A stretch of 64,000 nucleotides of DNA from Marinobacterium halophilum (lineage in GTDB: Bacteria > Pseudomonadota > Gammaproteobacteria > Pseudomonadales > Balneatricaceae). The DNA lies in contig NZ_PYGI01000003.1 in assembly GCF_003014615.1 (NCBI RefSeq), positions 1 to 64,000 of the forward strand, read 5' to 3'. The position numbers were made by a program, and so were the translations under genes. Under the pieces are notes generated by a model, which saw only the letters and a program-made list of their open reading frames with translations, was not told where the DNA came from and made no database searches. This document shows, piece by piece, positions 44,984 to 54,871 of the stretch (its first letter is position 1; every line of letters starts with the position of its first letter).

Positions 44984-46078
44984 TTACCGAGCATCAACCG
45001 CCTCGGTAATCAGTCGCGGGATCTCCTGCAAACTCAACTCGCGGCCCACAGCCCCGAGTTTGAATGCTTCCTTGGGCATCCCATAGACCACACAACTGGC
45101 TTCATTCTGACCAAACGTGGCGGCACCCGCCTGGCGCATCTCCAATAGCCCATGAGCACCATCATCGCCCATACCCGTCATAATAATGCCAACGGCGTTA
45201 GGGCCGGCCGCACTGGCAACCGAACGGAACAAAACATCCACTGACGGCTTGTGCCGACTGACCAGGGGCCCGTCCCGCACCTCCACACGATACTGCGCGC
45301 CGCTGCGCCGCAACATCATATGCTGACCACCCGGCGCGATAAGCACACGCCCAGGCATCACCCGGTCATTATTCTGCGCCTCCTTGACCGTGACGCGGCA
45401 AATGCCATCAAGCCGCTCAGCAAAGGCATGGGTAAACTGGGCCGGCATGTGTTGCACTACAATAATACCGGGTGCATCTACCGGCAGACGGCTCAAGACG
45501 TGCTCCAATGCCTGAGTGCCGCCAGTAGAGGTACCCAGCGCCACTACTCGGTCCGTGGTGGCAAACAGCTTGCCCGCATTCGCTTTGGGCAGTACCGAAT
45601 CGGCATTCAGCTTAGGTAACGGCTCGGTGGAACGCGCTGCAGCCACACTTGCCGTTGCCGCATGATTCATGCGTGACGGCTGCGCAGATGCGGCAGCCTT
45701 GATCGCATCGATAAGCTCGTTCCGTGCGCTTTGCAGAAACTGCTTTAACCCTGCTCGGGGTTTGGTGATGATCTCCACGGCACCAGCCGCCATCGCCCGC
45801 ATGGTGGTTTCGGCACCGCGCTCAGTCAACGTCGAGCAGATCACTACCGGGGTCGGGCGCTCAAGCATCAGCTGTTTAAGGAACGTAATCCCATCCATGC
45901 GCGGCATTTCGATATCCAGCACAATGACATCCGGCCACTGCTTTTCCATCTTCTTGCGCGCAAAAATGGGATCAGAGGCGGTACCTATTACCCGAATACC
46001 CGCCACACCATCCAGCTGCGCCACCAGTACCTGGCGCACCACTGCCGAGTCATCCACGATCAATACATCAATCGACAT
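44984..46078 (-). CDS. cheB: Protein-glutamate methylesterase CheB
   Basis: This 364-residue protein removes methyl groups from chemoreceptors. It has an N-terminal receiver ([17 protein letters not shown]; acceptor Asp in [12 protein letters not shown]) and a C-terminal methylesterase with catalytic Ser in [15 protein letters not shown], His in [13 protein letters not shown] and Asp in [13 protein letters not shown]. It is the last gene of the che operon and converges on the diguanylate cyclase gene with a 12-base gap. Confidence 0.95.
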   Translation of the reverse strand: MSIDVLIVDDSAVVRQVLVAQLDGVAGIRVIGTASDPIFARKKMEKQWPDVIVLDIEMPRMDGITFLKQLMLERPTPVVICSTLTERGAETTMRAMAAGAVEIITKPRAGLKQFLQSARNELIDAIKAAASAQPSRMNHAATASVAAARSTEPLPKLNADSVLPKANAGKLFATTDRVVALGTSTGGTQALEHVLSRLPVDAPGIIVVQHMPAQFTHAFAERLDGICRVTVKEAQNNDRVMPGRVLIAPGGQHMMLRRSGAQYRVEVRDGPLVSRHKPSVDVLFRSVASAAGPNAVGIIMTGMGDDGAHGLLEMRQAGAATFGQNEASCVVYGMPKEAFKLGAVGRELSLQEIPRLITEAVDAR

Positions 46079-46101
46079 ACATACCTGTTTCCCTCAGAAA
46101 C

Positions 46102-46671
46102 TCAATCATCAAAGAAGACAACTTTCCCTTTCTGCACGGTCTGTTCCGCCAGCTTCTGGTCCAGATAACGGGCTTCATCGGCCACAATATCACGGCGCTG
46201 CTCCACACCCAGTAATTTGACATACACGGCATAGTCTTGTCCCTGAAAGCGCAGTTGTCGACCATTTCGTCCCCCCAGGTCTGACGCCACAACCGGTATC
46301 GACTCTTCCTTTAGAAATGCGAGTACGAAACGGGCATTCACATCGCCAACCGCAAAGACACCACCGGCATTGGCCAGCACATTGGCACCGCCAAAGACCT
46401 TGGCCTGCAACCGGCTACGATCGGCACCCGCTTTCAGCAACTCATTGATCAGGAGCTCCATCGCATGCACACCATAGCGCCCCGCTTCACTGGTCAACGG
46501 TTGATAATGCCGCCCGCTGCGGCTGGCCAACAGAAAATGGTTCATGCCGAACACTCCTGCCCGCGAGTCATAGAGGCAGGCCGCGACACAGGAGCCCAGC
46601 AACGTCGAGATCACAACTTCAGGGTCACGACTCACCTGAACACCGCCGGGCAACAGATTGATCCGTTTCAT
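46102..46671 (-). CDS. cheD: Chemoreceptor glutamine deamidase CheD
   Basis: This 189-residue protein deamidates receptor glutamines. It has the catalytic Cys in LGSCVAACLYD (about residue 28) and His in GVFGMNHFLL (about 45), with the Thr/Ser-containing FGGANVL region later. The start overlaps the cheR stop by four bases. Since CheC regulates CheD in other bacteria, the CheC-type gene at 42904 might be a partner. Confidence 0.94.
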   Translation of the reverse strand: MKRINLLPGGVQVSRDPEVVISTLLGSCVAACLYDSRAGVFGMNHFLLASRSGRHYQPLTSEAGRYGVHAMELLINELLKAGADRSRLQAKVFGGANVLANAGGVFAVGDVNARFVLAFLKEESIPVVASDLGGRNGRQLRFQGQDYAVYVKLLGVEQRRDIVADEARYLDQKLAEQTVQKGKVVFFDD

Positions 46672-47483
46672 CCTCTTCGCCTCGGTTCACCGCGCTTGCG
46701 GTAGATCGAAGGCTGAACCATTTCCAGCTCCGCACTGATACCGTGCAGTGTTTCCGAATGGCTGGTAAGGATATAGCCTCCCGGCTTGAGCTGTCCGACC
46801 ACGCGCTGCACCACCTGGTGCTTGGTCGGCTGATCAAAGTAGATCATCACATTGCGGATGAAAATCAGATCGAACTGGCCAATGGCGGGCAACTGCGTAG
46901 TCAGATTGATCTGACGAAACTCAATCGCCCGCTTGAGTTGCCGGTCAATGGCAAAGTTACCCGCCTGGGGACCAACCCCCTGTAGACAGTAACGCTTGAG
47001 TAACGGCTCGGGAATAGTGACGTTATCCTCTTCCGGATACACCCCGCGCCGAGCACGCTGCAGGACACGGCTGCTGATATCCGACCCCAGCACAGACCAG
47101 CGGCCATGGTTCAGTGCATCATCCAGCACCATCGCCAGCGTATAGACCTCCTCACCGGAAGAGGAGGCTGCACACCAGACGCGACACTGCTCGTAACGCT
47201 CTTTGCGTATCAGATCCTTGAGGAAGTGGAAATGGGCCGGTTCTCGGAAGAAATGCGTTTCATTGGTCGTCAGGTGGTCAATCATCACCTGCAGCTCACC
47301 GGCATGTGCGTCCGAAGTCACCAGTTTGTAGTATTCGGAAAAACTGTGCAGATTATAGTGCTGAAGACGCCGCTGTAACCGCGTCGACAGCATGATTTTC
47401 TTACGCTCGCTCAGATGGATGCCAACGGTTTCATAGAGCAGCCGGGCAAATTTCTGAAACTCGATATCGCTGATGGCTGCCAT
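46668..47483 (-). CDS. cheR: Chemoreceptor methyltransferase CheR
   Basis: This 271-residue protein has an N-terminal helical domain (FQKFARLLYETVGIHLSERK) and a SAM-dependent methyltransferase domain (VWCAASSSGEEVYTLAMVLD, then FDLIFIRNVMIYF). It methylates receptor glutamates. The start is directly after the CheW stop and the 3' end overlaps cheD. A receptor in the same operon ends in a possible CheR tether (EFKRY). Confidence 0.95.
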   Translation of the reverse strand: MAAISDIEFQKFARLLYETVGIHLSERKKIMLSTRLQRRLQHYNLHSFSEYYKLVTSDAHAGELQVMIDHLTTNETHFFREPAHFHFLKDLIRKERYEQCRVWCAASSSGEEVYTLAMVLDDALNHGRWSVLGSDISSRVLQRARRGVYPEEDNVTIPEPLLKRYCLQGVGPQAGNFAIDRQLKRAIEFRQINLTTQLPAIGQFDLIFIRNVMIYFDQPTKHQVVQRVVGQLKPGGYILTSHSETLHGISAELEMVQPSIYRKRGEPRRRG

Positions 47484-48008
47484 TCAGCCGCCACCCGTAC
47501 CTGCAGCACGAAGACTGTCATCCTGATGTACCGACAACTCGCTCACACTGAGTACCTGATCCAGGTTCAGCAGCACAATAAACCGCCCGTCCAGCTGCGC
47601 CATATTACGGATAAAGGACTGCCGGATACCGGCTCCAAATTCAGGTGCCGACTGGAATTGGTCAGGCGCGATTTCGACAATCTCGCTGACCTCTTCAGCC
47701 AACATGCCCATGACCTGCCATTCGCCCTCAATCTCCAGCTGAACCACCAGAATGACCGAACGCCGGTCCAGTGTGGTCCGGCAGTCATGGAAGCGCTGTG
47801 CCAGGTCGATAACCGGGGCGACATTGCCGCGCAGGTTCATCACCCCGCGCACGGCAGCGAGTGCCATGGGCACTCGCGTCATCTGGGTTACCTCGATGAT
47901 CTCCTTGATATCGAGAATGTTCACGGCGTAACGCTCACCCAGCACCTGAAAGGTCAGGTACTGGTCGCTGCTGACGGCCTCGGCGGCCGCCTGTTCCATG
48001 TTGCCCAT
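47484..48008 (-). CDS. cheW: Chemotaxis coupling protein CheW (second copy)
   Basis: This 174-residue CheW-fold adaptor links receptors to CheA: DQYLTFQVLGERYAVNILDI, then VRGVMNLRGNVAPVIDLAQR. A C-terminal Gly-rich tail ends it. ATG 48008 is chosen because AAGG lies 8 bases upstream; the next ATG upstream is too close to that site. It starts 10 bases after the receptor gene. The other CheW in this operon is only similar, so the two may serve different arrays. Confidence 0.92.
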   Translation of the reverse strand: MGNMEQAAAEAVSSDQYLTFQVLGERYAVNILDIKEIIEVTQMTRVPMALAAVRGVMNLRGNVAPVIDLAQRFHDCRTTLDRRSVILVVQLEIEGEWQVMGMLAEEVSEIVEIAPDQFQSAPEFGAGIRQSFIRNMAQLDGRFIVLLNLDQVLSVSELSVHQDDSLRAAGTGGG

Positions 48009-48018
48009 CGCCATCACC

Positions 48019-49977
48019 TTAGTAACGCTTGAACTCACCGTCGTTGTAGTCATCATCCTCAATGACGGCGGTCTGGCTCTCGACACGGCGCGACTGACTA
48101 CCGGACTTCGACTTCTGGCCGGTACCACGGCTACGCTTGCGCCCCTGATCATCCAACTGGAAGAAGGCAACGGCATCCAGCAGCGCTTCCGCCTGACTGC
48201 TCAGCTCTTCAGCTGTCGCGGCAAGCTCTTCAGACGAGGACGCATTCTGCTGGGTCACGCTGTCCAGCTGTGACATCGCGCTGTTGATCTGATCAATACC
48301 GGCCGCCTGTTCTTCGGACGACGCGGTAATTTCCTGCACCAGATCGGCGGTTTTCTGAATGCTGGGAACAATCTGCTCCAGCAACTTGCCGGCATCTTCA
48401 GCAATGGACACGCTATTGGTTGCCAGTTCATTGATCTCTTGCGCGGTCACACGGCTGTTTTCCGCCAGCTTGCGCACTTCGGCGGCGACCACGGTAAAGC
48501 CTTTACCATGCTCACCGGCACGAGCGGCTTCAATCGCTGCGTTCAATGACAACAGGTTGGTTTTGTAGGCAATATCTTCGATCAAGCCGATCTTGTTGGC
48601 GATCTGCTTCATCGCGCCAACCGTACGCTGAACTGCATCACCGCCTTTCTCGGCCTCGGCAGCCGCATCTGTCGCCATCTGGTCAGTCACACGAGCATTC
48701 TCGGTATTCTGCTGCACCGATGCATGCAACTGCTCAACTGACGACGTGGTTTCTTCCACGCTGGCTGCCTGCTCGGTAGCCGCCTGGCTGATTGATTGTG
48801 CCGATGCATTCAGCTCATTGGAGGCACTGGCAAGACTGTCGGCACCACCACGCACCTGATGAATGGTGTTGGTCAGATTCTCAACCATGTGAATCATCGC
48901 CCTGTACACGCCGGTGGCCTGATCCGGGTTGCGGAAATCGATCTTCAGGTCGCCTTCGGCGATACGGTTGGCGATCACTTCCATCTCGGCGGGCTCGCCA
49001 CCCAATGGACGCTTGACGACACGTACCAGCAACCAGGACAGGAAAATCCCCGTCAACACGGCGGCCAGTGAAACCCAGATCAGCAATTGAACTGTCTGCT
49101 GATTTTCTGCTACCAGACGCGGTCCCAGCTCATCCTGATCGGCAATCACCGACAGTTTGACCTCTTCCGTTGCATCAGCAACCACCGGGCCAATACGATG
49201 CATCTCGCTCAGCGCAGCGTTGCGCTCACGGGTCACGCTGTCGATTTCGTCCAGGGCTTCGGCATAGGCGTCCATTGCGCTGCGGAACTCACGCAATGCC
49301 GCACGCTGGGACAGATTTGTCACCATACGCTCAAGCTGATTCAGGGCAACCAATACATTTTCGTCCAGCTCTTTATGTGCCCGGGTAATATCCTGACGTG
49401 CGCCAGTATTCAGGAACTTGATGGCCGACAGACGCGCCAGCAGCAAAGCCTCCTGCGTGCGCCCGCCAAGGTAAACCGCTTGGGTATTGCCCTGCTGCTG
49501 CTCTGTCTCGACGAACTCGGTCATCAGCTGACGCATTTTCAGCCCCGACACGTTGAGCACATCATTGAGTAACACATTGCGCGCCTCAACCGTCCGCACC
49601 ACCGTCTCGAACGCGCCTTCATAATTGTCGATCTCGGACACGACCAACGCTACATTCCGTGCTCGCTCCGGCTTCTGGATTTCACGGGAAGCCGTCGCTG
49701 AAAGCTCTTTCAGCAGATTAAAATGTTCATTGAACTTATCTACCGAGTCTTGTGTCTGCTCAACGAGGAACTGATTGGCTTCCAGCTCGATCATCAGCAT
49801 ATTGGCCTGCACTCGACCGGCCAGATTGGCATCACGTGCCAGTTCGCGGTATTGACCAAAGCCACCGACTGCGCTGCTGAGCCCTAAATAGGCCATGATG
49901 GAGACGATCAGCAACAACACCAGCACAGCGGCATAGCCGATGCTGATCTGCATGCTCAGTTTAAGTTTATTGAACAT
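48019..49977 (-). CDS. Methyl-accepting chemotaxis protein with large periplasmic helical domain
   Basis: This 652-residue receptor has membrane helix 1 (about 10-32) and a ~260-residue all-helical periplasmic domain, its length consistent with a bimodular helical (HBM-type) sensor. Membrane helix 2 (about 298-320), HAMP ([20 protein letters not shown]) and the signalling domain with tip [20 protein letters not shown] follow. A basic flexible tail ends in EFKRY, which fits the x-aromatic-x-x-aromatic CheR-binding pentapeptide. It lies between two cheW genes. Confidence 0.92.
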   Translation of the reverse strand: MFNKLKLSMQISIGYAAVLVLLLIVSIMAYLGLSSAVGGFGQYRELARDANLAGRVQANMLMIELEANQFLVEQTQDSVDKFNEHFNLLKELSATASREIQKPERARNVALVVSEIDNYEGAFETVVRTVEARNVLLNDVLNVSGLKMRQLMTEFVETEQQQGNTQAVYLGGRTQEALLLARLSAIKFLNTGARQDITRAHKELDENVLVALNQLERMVTNLSQRAALREFRSAMDAYAEALDEIDSVTRERNAALSEMHRIGPVVADATEEVKLSVIADQDELGPRLVAENQQTVQLLIWVSLAAVLTGIFLSWLLVRVVKRPLGGEPAEMEVIANRIAEGDLKIDFRNPDQATGVYRAMIHMVENLTNTIHQVRGGADSLASASNELNASAQSISQAATEQAASVEETTSSVEQLHASVQQNTENARVTDQMATDAAAEAEKGGDAVQRTVGAMKQIANKIGLIEDIAYKTNLLSLNAAIEAARAGEHGKGFTVVAAEVRKLAENSRVTAQEINELATNSVSIAEDAGKLLEQIVPSIQKTADLVQEITASSEEQAAGIDQINSAMSQLDSVTQQNASSSEELAATAEELSSQAEALLDAVAFFQLDDQGRKRSRGTGQKSKSGSQSRRVESQTAVIEDDDYNDGEFKRY

Positions 49978-50012
49978 AATTTTGCCCCGTTTCCCTGAGA
50001 AAATGTCGATTG

Positions 50013-50543
50013 TTAAAGGGTTGTCTGCTCTTGAACCTGTTCGGAAAGCTGCTCTGCAATTACGCTGGCCTGAAGAATCTCATGACGCGTCAGCACCTCG
50101 GATACATCCAGTAGAATAATAAACAGCTGCTCCACCTGCGCCATTGCCTGGATGAAACCGGTATCGGCCTCATCTCCGAAAGCGGGCGGCGGCTTGATAT
50201 CAGCCGCGTCTATATCGATTATTTCGCGGACCTCATCCACCAGCAGACCAATGATCTGCTCCTGCCCTGCCTGCTCAATCCCGACCAGGACCACGCAGCT
50301 GCGGCTGGTAACATCACTGAGCCCGTTGCCCAGCTTGGCCGTCAGATCGACCACCGGTACCACCCCGCCACGCAGATTGATCACGCCACGGATGAACGCC
50401 GGCGTTTTCGGTACACGGGTCAACGCCGCAATTTCGATGATCTCATTGACCTGCATGATATCGACCGCATACAATTCATCACCCGACAGAAATGTCAGAT
50501 ATTGGCCGCTGCCGTTAGCATGTGTTGGTGCCTGTTGTGTCAC
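50013..50543 (-). CDS. cheW: Chemotaxis coupling protein CheW (first copy)
   Basis: This 176-residue CheW adaptor has [20 protein letters not shown] and [20 protein letters not shown]. The GTG at 50543 is the best start, with AGGAGG 7 bases upstream. The in-frame TTG at 50561 lies before that binding site and overlaps the cheA stop. It follows cheA by 14 bases. Confidence 0.92.
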   Translation of the reverse strand: MTQQAPTHANGSGQYLTFLSGDELYAVDIMQVNEIIEIAALTRVPKTPAFIRGVINLRGGVVPVVDLTAKLGNGLSDVTSRSCVVLVGIEQAGQEQIIGLLVDEVREIIDIDAADIKPPPAFGDEADTGFIQAMAQVEQLFIILLDVSEVLTRHEILQASVIAEQLSEQVQEQTTL

Positions 50544-50557
50544 TGTTCCACCTCCTG

Positions 50558-52708
50558 TCAATGCAGCTGCATCTGTGACGTTGCTGCGTTGATCAGCCCC
50601 TGCACATCAAGAATCAGAGCCACCTCACCACTACCCAGCACCGTCGATCCACTGATGCCACGGAAATTGCTGAAAATGCTGCCCAGTGGCTTGATCACGG
50701 TCTGGAGTTCACCATGCAGTTCATCAACGACAAAACCGGCCTTGTGCTGACCTATCCGTACAATCACCAGACTGTCGCGTCGCCCATGCTCTCCCTCGCC
50801 GGGAATGGACAAAAACTCCGACAACCGCAGATAGGGCATCACTTCGCCACGTAAATTGACGTAGCGACGTTCCTCATCAAGACGCCACTCGGTCGCATCC
50901 ATCTCGACACACTCTTCCACCATGGATAGCGGAATGATGTAGCGTTCACGGCAAGCTCCAACCATGAAACCGTCAATGATCGCCAGCGTCAGCGGCAAAT
51001 GAATGGTGACGGTGGTACCTGCGCCGGGTTCACTGTCGATATCGATGATGCCGCGCAGCGCATCGATATTACGGCGGACCACATCCATACCCACACCGCG
51101 ACCTGACAGGTTGCTGGCCTGGTCCTTGGTACTCAAGCCCGGTGCAAAGATGAGCTGATAGATCTCCTTGTCCGTCAACACCTGTTCCGGCTTGACCAGA
51201 CCGATCGCTTCAGCCTTGGCGCGAATTTTATCGGCATCAAGGCCGCCGCCATCATCACGAATCTGGATGACGATATGGCCGGAGTCGTGATAGGCATTCA
51301 GATTCAGTGTGCCGCGTGCAGGCTTACCGGCACGCAGGCGATCCTGCGGCAGTTCAATACCATGGTCCAACGAGTTGCGAACCAGGTGGGTCAACGGATC
51401 GGTGATTTTTTCCACCACGGTTTTGTCCAGCTCGGTTTCACCGCCGGTGATCACCAGCTCAATGTCTTTCGACAGGTCATGACTGACATCTCGCACCACG
51501 CGCCGGAAGCGCGAGAAGGTATCGCCAATCTGCACCATGCGCAGTTGCAGCGCATTATCGCGGATCTCTTCAACCAGATGTTCACTGGCCGCCACCAGTT
51601 CGTTGAGTTCGGCCAGCCCCTGCTGCTCCACTTGCAGCTTAAGGGCCGCGTTGGAAATCACCAGCTCACCAACCAGGTTGATCAGACGCCCCAGCTTGTT
51701 CGAATCCACACGGATCAGGCTGGCCTCATGACTGGCCTTCTGTTTTACCTGAGTCTGCTTGTCCAGTGCCTTGTCGACCAGCTCACGGCTGACCGCCTTC
51801 TGCTCCACCAGAATGTCACCCACTGGCTGTACCGGCTGTTCGTCCGTAGCATCCGCCGCCGCTGCCATCTGCTGCTGCAATGAGCCCGCCAGTTCGTGTG
51901 ACGTGATCGCACCTACCGCCATCAGCATTTCGCCCAAGCGCTGGGTATGATCCTCTGGTAACTCATCCATCAGGGCTTCGAAGGCAGGCTCGATCTCGGC
52001 CGGTGGCAGGATACGGATGGTGCAGTCGTCTTCGGCAAACTCGAAGACGGCCTGGATCTCCTGCTTGTTGGCCTCGCTGCGGAACAGAATATCGAACCCC
52101 AAGTAACAGGATTCGGGATCAAAGTGCTCCGCATCGGGCAAGGCGTCATAGTGAGTGATCAGATCATGGATCTCACCCAGGTTGCCGAGATAACGGATGA
52201 ACGAGATTGGATCAATACCATTACGCAGCGCATTCGAACCAAATTGCAGCCTAATCAGCCACTGGGGTGGTCCCTGGTCATGAGCATCAGTGCCGCCTGC
52301 GGCGTCATCCGCAGACGCGGAGAGTTCGAACGCCTCTCCGGTCAAACGCTGCAACAGCACTGTGCCCGTACTCAAAAGGTCAGCATCGATATGCTCGGCC
52401 GTGGTGGCCTGCTCGACCAACCGAGCCGTGTGATCCTTGCACTCAAGTAATAGCCCTGCCAGCTCGGCATCCAGCGCGCGACCACCATTGCGCACCTGAT
52501 CCAGCACGGTTTCCACCGGGTGAGTAAAGCCGACAATCGGGTCAAAACCGAAAATACCGGCGGCCCCCTTGATCGTGTGCATCGCCCGGAACAAGCTGTT
52601 GATCAGCTCCTCGTCACCCGGCTCACTCTCAAGCGCCAACAAGGCATCTTCCATCTGCGTCAGCAGCTCATCTGCCTCCTGGATGAATATCTGCGTCATA
52701 TCATCCAT
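50558..52708 (-). CDS. cheA: Chemotaxis histidine kinase CheA
   Basis: This 716-residue kinase has P1/Hpt with phospho-accepting His44 in RAMHTIKGAAGIFGF. A divergent middle region follows (about 145-340), then a P3 dimerisation helix pair (SNKLGRLINLVGELVISNAAL). The P4 ATPase has an N-box HLVRNSLDHGIE, G1 IRDDGGGLDADKI and G2 LSGRGVGMDVVRRN, and P5 is a CheW-like domain. ATG 52708 follows AGGAGG by 9 bases; the longer frame to 52816 would overlap the STAS gene extensively. The start overlaps the STAS stop. Confidence 0.95.
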   Translation of the reverse strand: MDDMTQIFIQEADELLTQMEDALLALESEPGDEELINSLFRAMHTIKGAAGIFGFDPIVGFTHPVETVLDQVRNGGRALDAELAGLLLECKDHTARLVEQATTAEHIDADLLSTGTVLLQRLTGEAFELSASADDAAGGTDAHDQGPPQWLIRLQFGSNALRNGIDPISFIRYLGNLGEIHDLITHYDALPDAEHFDPESCYLGFDILFRSEANKQEIQAVFEFAEDDCTIRILPPAEIEPAFEALMDELPEDHTQRLGEMLMAVGAITSHELAGSLQQQMAAAADATDEQPVQPVGDILVEQKAVSRELVDKALDKQTQVKQKASHEASLIRVDSNKLGRLINLVGELVISNAALKLQVEQQGLAELNELVAASEHLVEEIRDNALQLRMVQIGDTFSRFRRVVRDVSHDLSKDIELVITGGETELDKTVVEKITDPLTHLVRNSLDHGIELPQDRLRAGKPARGTLNLNAYHDSGHIVIQIRDDGGGLDADKIRAKAEAIGLVKPEQVLTDKEIYQLIFAPGLSTKDQASNLSGRGVGMDVVRRNIDALRGIIDIDSEPGAGTTVTIHLPLTLAIIDGFMVGACRERYIIPLSMVEECVEMDATEWRLDEERRYVNLRGEVMPYLRLSEFLSIPGEGEHGRRDSLVIVRIGQHKAGFVVDELHGELQTVIKPLGSIFSNFRGISGSTVLGSGEVALILDVQGLINAATSQMQLH

Positions 52709-53036
52709 TGCACACAGCCTCCTGGCCGGACACACCTGCCGCCACCGGCAATGCCTGCTCCAGGCGCAGCAGTTGCAGCAGTTCAACGACGCCGTCATTG
52801 GGTCGGCACAGCTCAAAGCGGTTATGCAAGCGGGTTGATTCCTGTTTCAGTGCGAGCAACAACTGAACACCTGCACTGTCGATTTCGGTGACCGCCGACA
52901 GGTCAAGCTCCATCGCCTTGACCTGCGCCAACAGCGGCGACAGCTGATCCCAGTGCAACGCCACTGTATAGATCGTCATCTCATCCTGCACACCGACAAA
53001 GGCCGTGGTGTTGTCCTGCTTGATCTCAAGTCCCAT
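52701..53036 (-). CDS. STAS-domain protein of the chemotaxis operon
   Basis: This 111-residue single STAS domain (SpoIIAA/MlaB type) has the central LDLSAVTEIDSAGVQLLLAL segment, including the Ser that is phosphorylated in anti-sigma antagonists. Small STAS genes between cheY and cheA are common in this type of chemosensory cluster; their role is unclear. The 3' end overlaps the cheA start by 8 bases. Confidence 0.88.
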   Translation of the reverse strand: MGLEIKQDNTTAFVGVQDEMTIYTVALHWDQLSPLLAQVKAMELDLSAVTEIDSAGVQLLLALKQESTRLHNRFELCRPNDGVVELLQLLRLEQALPVAAGVSGQEAVCNG

Positions 53037-53063
53037 AACATCCTCTCAACCGGGATGGGTCGT

Positions 53064-53438
53064 TCACATGACCAGTTTGGCAACCGCATCCAGCATTTGT
53101 GGCGGCTGAAACGGCTTCACTACCCAGGCCTTGGCACCCGCAGCCTTGCCTTCGGCCATCTTGCCCTGACCCGCCTCGGTCGTCAGCATGATTACCGGCG
53201 TAAACTTGTAACGCGGGTTCTGCTTGAGTTCCTTGACGAAGGTGATGCCGTCCATGTTCGGCATGTTCACATCACTGATGACCAGATGGATTTTGTCACC
53301 CGTCAATTTCGACAGGGCGTCACGTCCGTCACAGGCCTCAATCACCTTATACCCGGCACCGCGCAGAGCTATGCCGACGACCTGACGAATCGATGCCGAG
53401 TCGTCTACCACCATAATTGTCTTTTCCATAGTGCTCAT
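53064..53438 (-). CDS. cheY: Chemotaxis response regulator CheY
   Basis: This 124-residue receiver has KTIMVVDDSASIRQVVGIAL, acceptor Asp in LVISDVNMPNMDG (about residue 57), LTTEAG and VVKPFQP. It is the probable phosphorylation target of CheA in this operon. Two starts are possible (53438 and 53429, three residues apart); neither has an ideal ribosome-binding site. Confidence 0.93.
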   Translation of the reverse strand: MSTMEKTIMVVDDSASIRQVVGIALRGAGYKVIEACDGRDALSKLTGDKIHLVISDVNMPNMDGITFVKELKQNPRYKFTPVIMLTTEAGQGKMAEGKAAGAKAWVVKPFQPPQMLDAVAKLVM

Positions 53439-53457
53439 CTACCTGGTCGGCTTGTCA

Positions 53458-54645
53458 TTAAAAGAAACTGATGGAACCGGCAGCCGCCGTATCCTCTTCC
53501 TGCACATCCGTCGCAGCGGCCACGTGCAAACGATGCTGTTCTGTCGTGGTGTATGTCGATTTCATCTCGTGCAGCAGTTGATCGATATCCAGCACCAGTG
53601 CCTGCTGACCACTGCGGTACGCGGCTGCATCCGCTTCCAGCACCGCCGTCATCTGGCTCATGCTGCCGGTCACCTGCTCCAGTATCTGGCTGACCCGATC
53701 CTGGAACTGCAGTTCGACCAGCACCCGCTCAATCTGCTGACGTACATCCGCATTGGTAGCCAACAGGCGCTCGCCATCATCAACCAGCATCTGTGCACGC
53801 TCTTCAAGATGCTGCACGACTTCACTGATGAACTGCTCGCTTTCATCCAGGGTACGGTCTTCTTCTTCGCGCGTATCCCCCGCCGTACTGGTAATCGCAT
53901 TCATCGCGTCTTTCACCATCGCGATTTTGGCTGCGATATGCTGACCGGTTTCACCGGACTGGGTCGACAGCTGTCGCACTTCCTGGGCAACGACCGCAAA
54001 CCCGCGCCCGGCATCCCCCGCCCTGGCCGCTTCGATCGCTGCATTCAACGCCAGCATATTGGTCTGCTCGGCGATGGACGCGACCGAACCCGCCATCTGA
54101 TCCAGATCGGTAGCAAAACTGTCCAATTGACCAATCTTGTCGAACAACATATCCGTTGTGGCATCGAAATTTTTCATTTTGCCGAACAGCTGCTGCAATC
54201 TGGATTTGTCTTTCGACATTGAATCGATGTTACCCAACTCATGGGCAGAAGACGCGGACGCGCTGGTGTCGGCGATCAGCCGAACCAGCTCGCCAAAGCG
54301 GCTCGACAGCGCGTTAATTGCATCATTGCCAATTTCACGACAGGAGGTGATATGCCGATTCCAGACCGGCACCAGGCTCAGCCAAATAGCCATCATCTGA
54401 TCCAGGTTACCCTGACATTTTTCTGCCTGCGCCTGCTGCTGCTGTAAATTGGCCTGCAACCGTGCCTGCTCAGACTGGATAGCCTGTAAGTGCTTGTGCG
54501 CAACCCAGGACATGCCGAGCCCGGCCAACAGTATCAGCACCAAGACCCCATACAGGGTAATGGCAGGCTCAAGAAAAAAGAGCACCAACGACAAAACGGA
54601 GACAGCAAGCGGGAAGGTGGCAACCAAAATATTGATGCGCGGCAT
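53458..54645 (-). CDS. Membrane-anchored methyl-accepting chemotaxis-like protein, no periplasmic domain
   Basis: This 395-residue protein has two closely spaced membrane helices (about 5-25 and 30-48) and so no external sensor. A coiled linker and a short signalling domain with tip [20 protein letters not shown] (then [15 protein letters not shown]) follow. It ends with a [18 protein letters not shown] segment seen in a subset of such proteins. It may sense an intracellular or membrane signal. ATG 54645 (GGAG 7 bases upstream) is preferred over 54684. It heads the che operon. Confidence 0.88.
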   Translation of the reverse strand: MPRINILVATFPLAVSVLSLVLFFLEPAITLYGVLVLILLAGLGMSWVAHKHLQAIQSEQARLQANLQQQQAQAEKCQGNLDQMMAIWLSLVPVWNRHITSCREIGNDAINALSSRFGELVRLIADTSASASSAHELGNIDSMSKDKSRLQQLFGKMKNFDATTDMLFDKIGQLDSFATDLDQMAGSVASIAEQTNMLALNAAIEAARAGDAGRGFAVVAQEVRQLSTQSGETGQHIAAKIAMVKDAMNAITSTAGDTREEEDRTLDESEQFISEVVQHLEERAQMLVDDGERLLATNADVRQQIERVLVELQFQDRVSQILEQVTGSMSQMTAVLEADAAAYRSGQQALVLDIDQLLHEMKSTYTTTEQHRLHVAAATDVQEEDTAAAGSISFF

Positions 54646-54740
54646 CGGTTCTCTCCATGTAATATTCAGCAGCACAATAGACATAAAACTACTTGAGTAT
54701 AGGCGCTATATTAACGCACTGGGCTCAAAAAAGCGTATCC

Positions 54741-54760
54741 GATCCATGACATGGATCCAT
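54741..54760. promoter_or_regulatory. Overlapping palindromes in the che/gcvP divergent region
   Basis: GATCCATG-A-CATGGATC (54741-54757) is a perfect 8-base inverted repeat with a single central base. It overlaps ATGGATCCAT (54751-54760), a perfect 10-base palindrome. It lies 131 bases before gcvP and 96 bases before the che operon start, a fitting place for an operator. The regulator is unknown. Confidence 0.4.
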
Positions 54761-54871
54761 CAACAATGTCGAAGGGCTTGCGTTTTTTCCTGCCGGCAAA
54801 GTAAGCCATCACCTCGCGTCGACACTCTGTTACCATAATGCCCATAAAACGAACGATCAGGACCATCCGCC

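Noticed and set aside
54646-54871. Glycine riboswitch ahead of gcvP
   Set aside because: I could not find the conserved paired-aptamer core; only palindromes and AT-rich sequence are seen.
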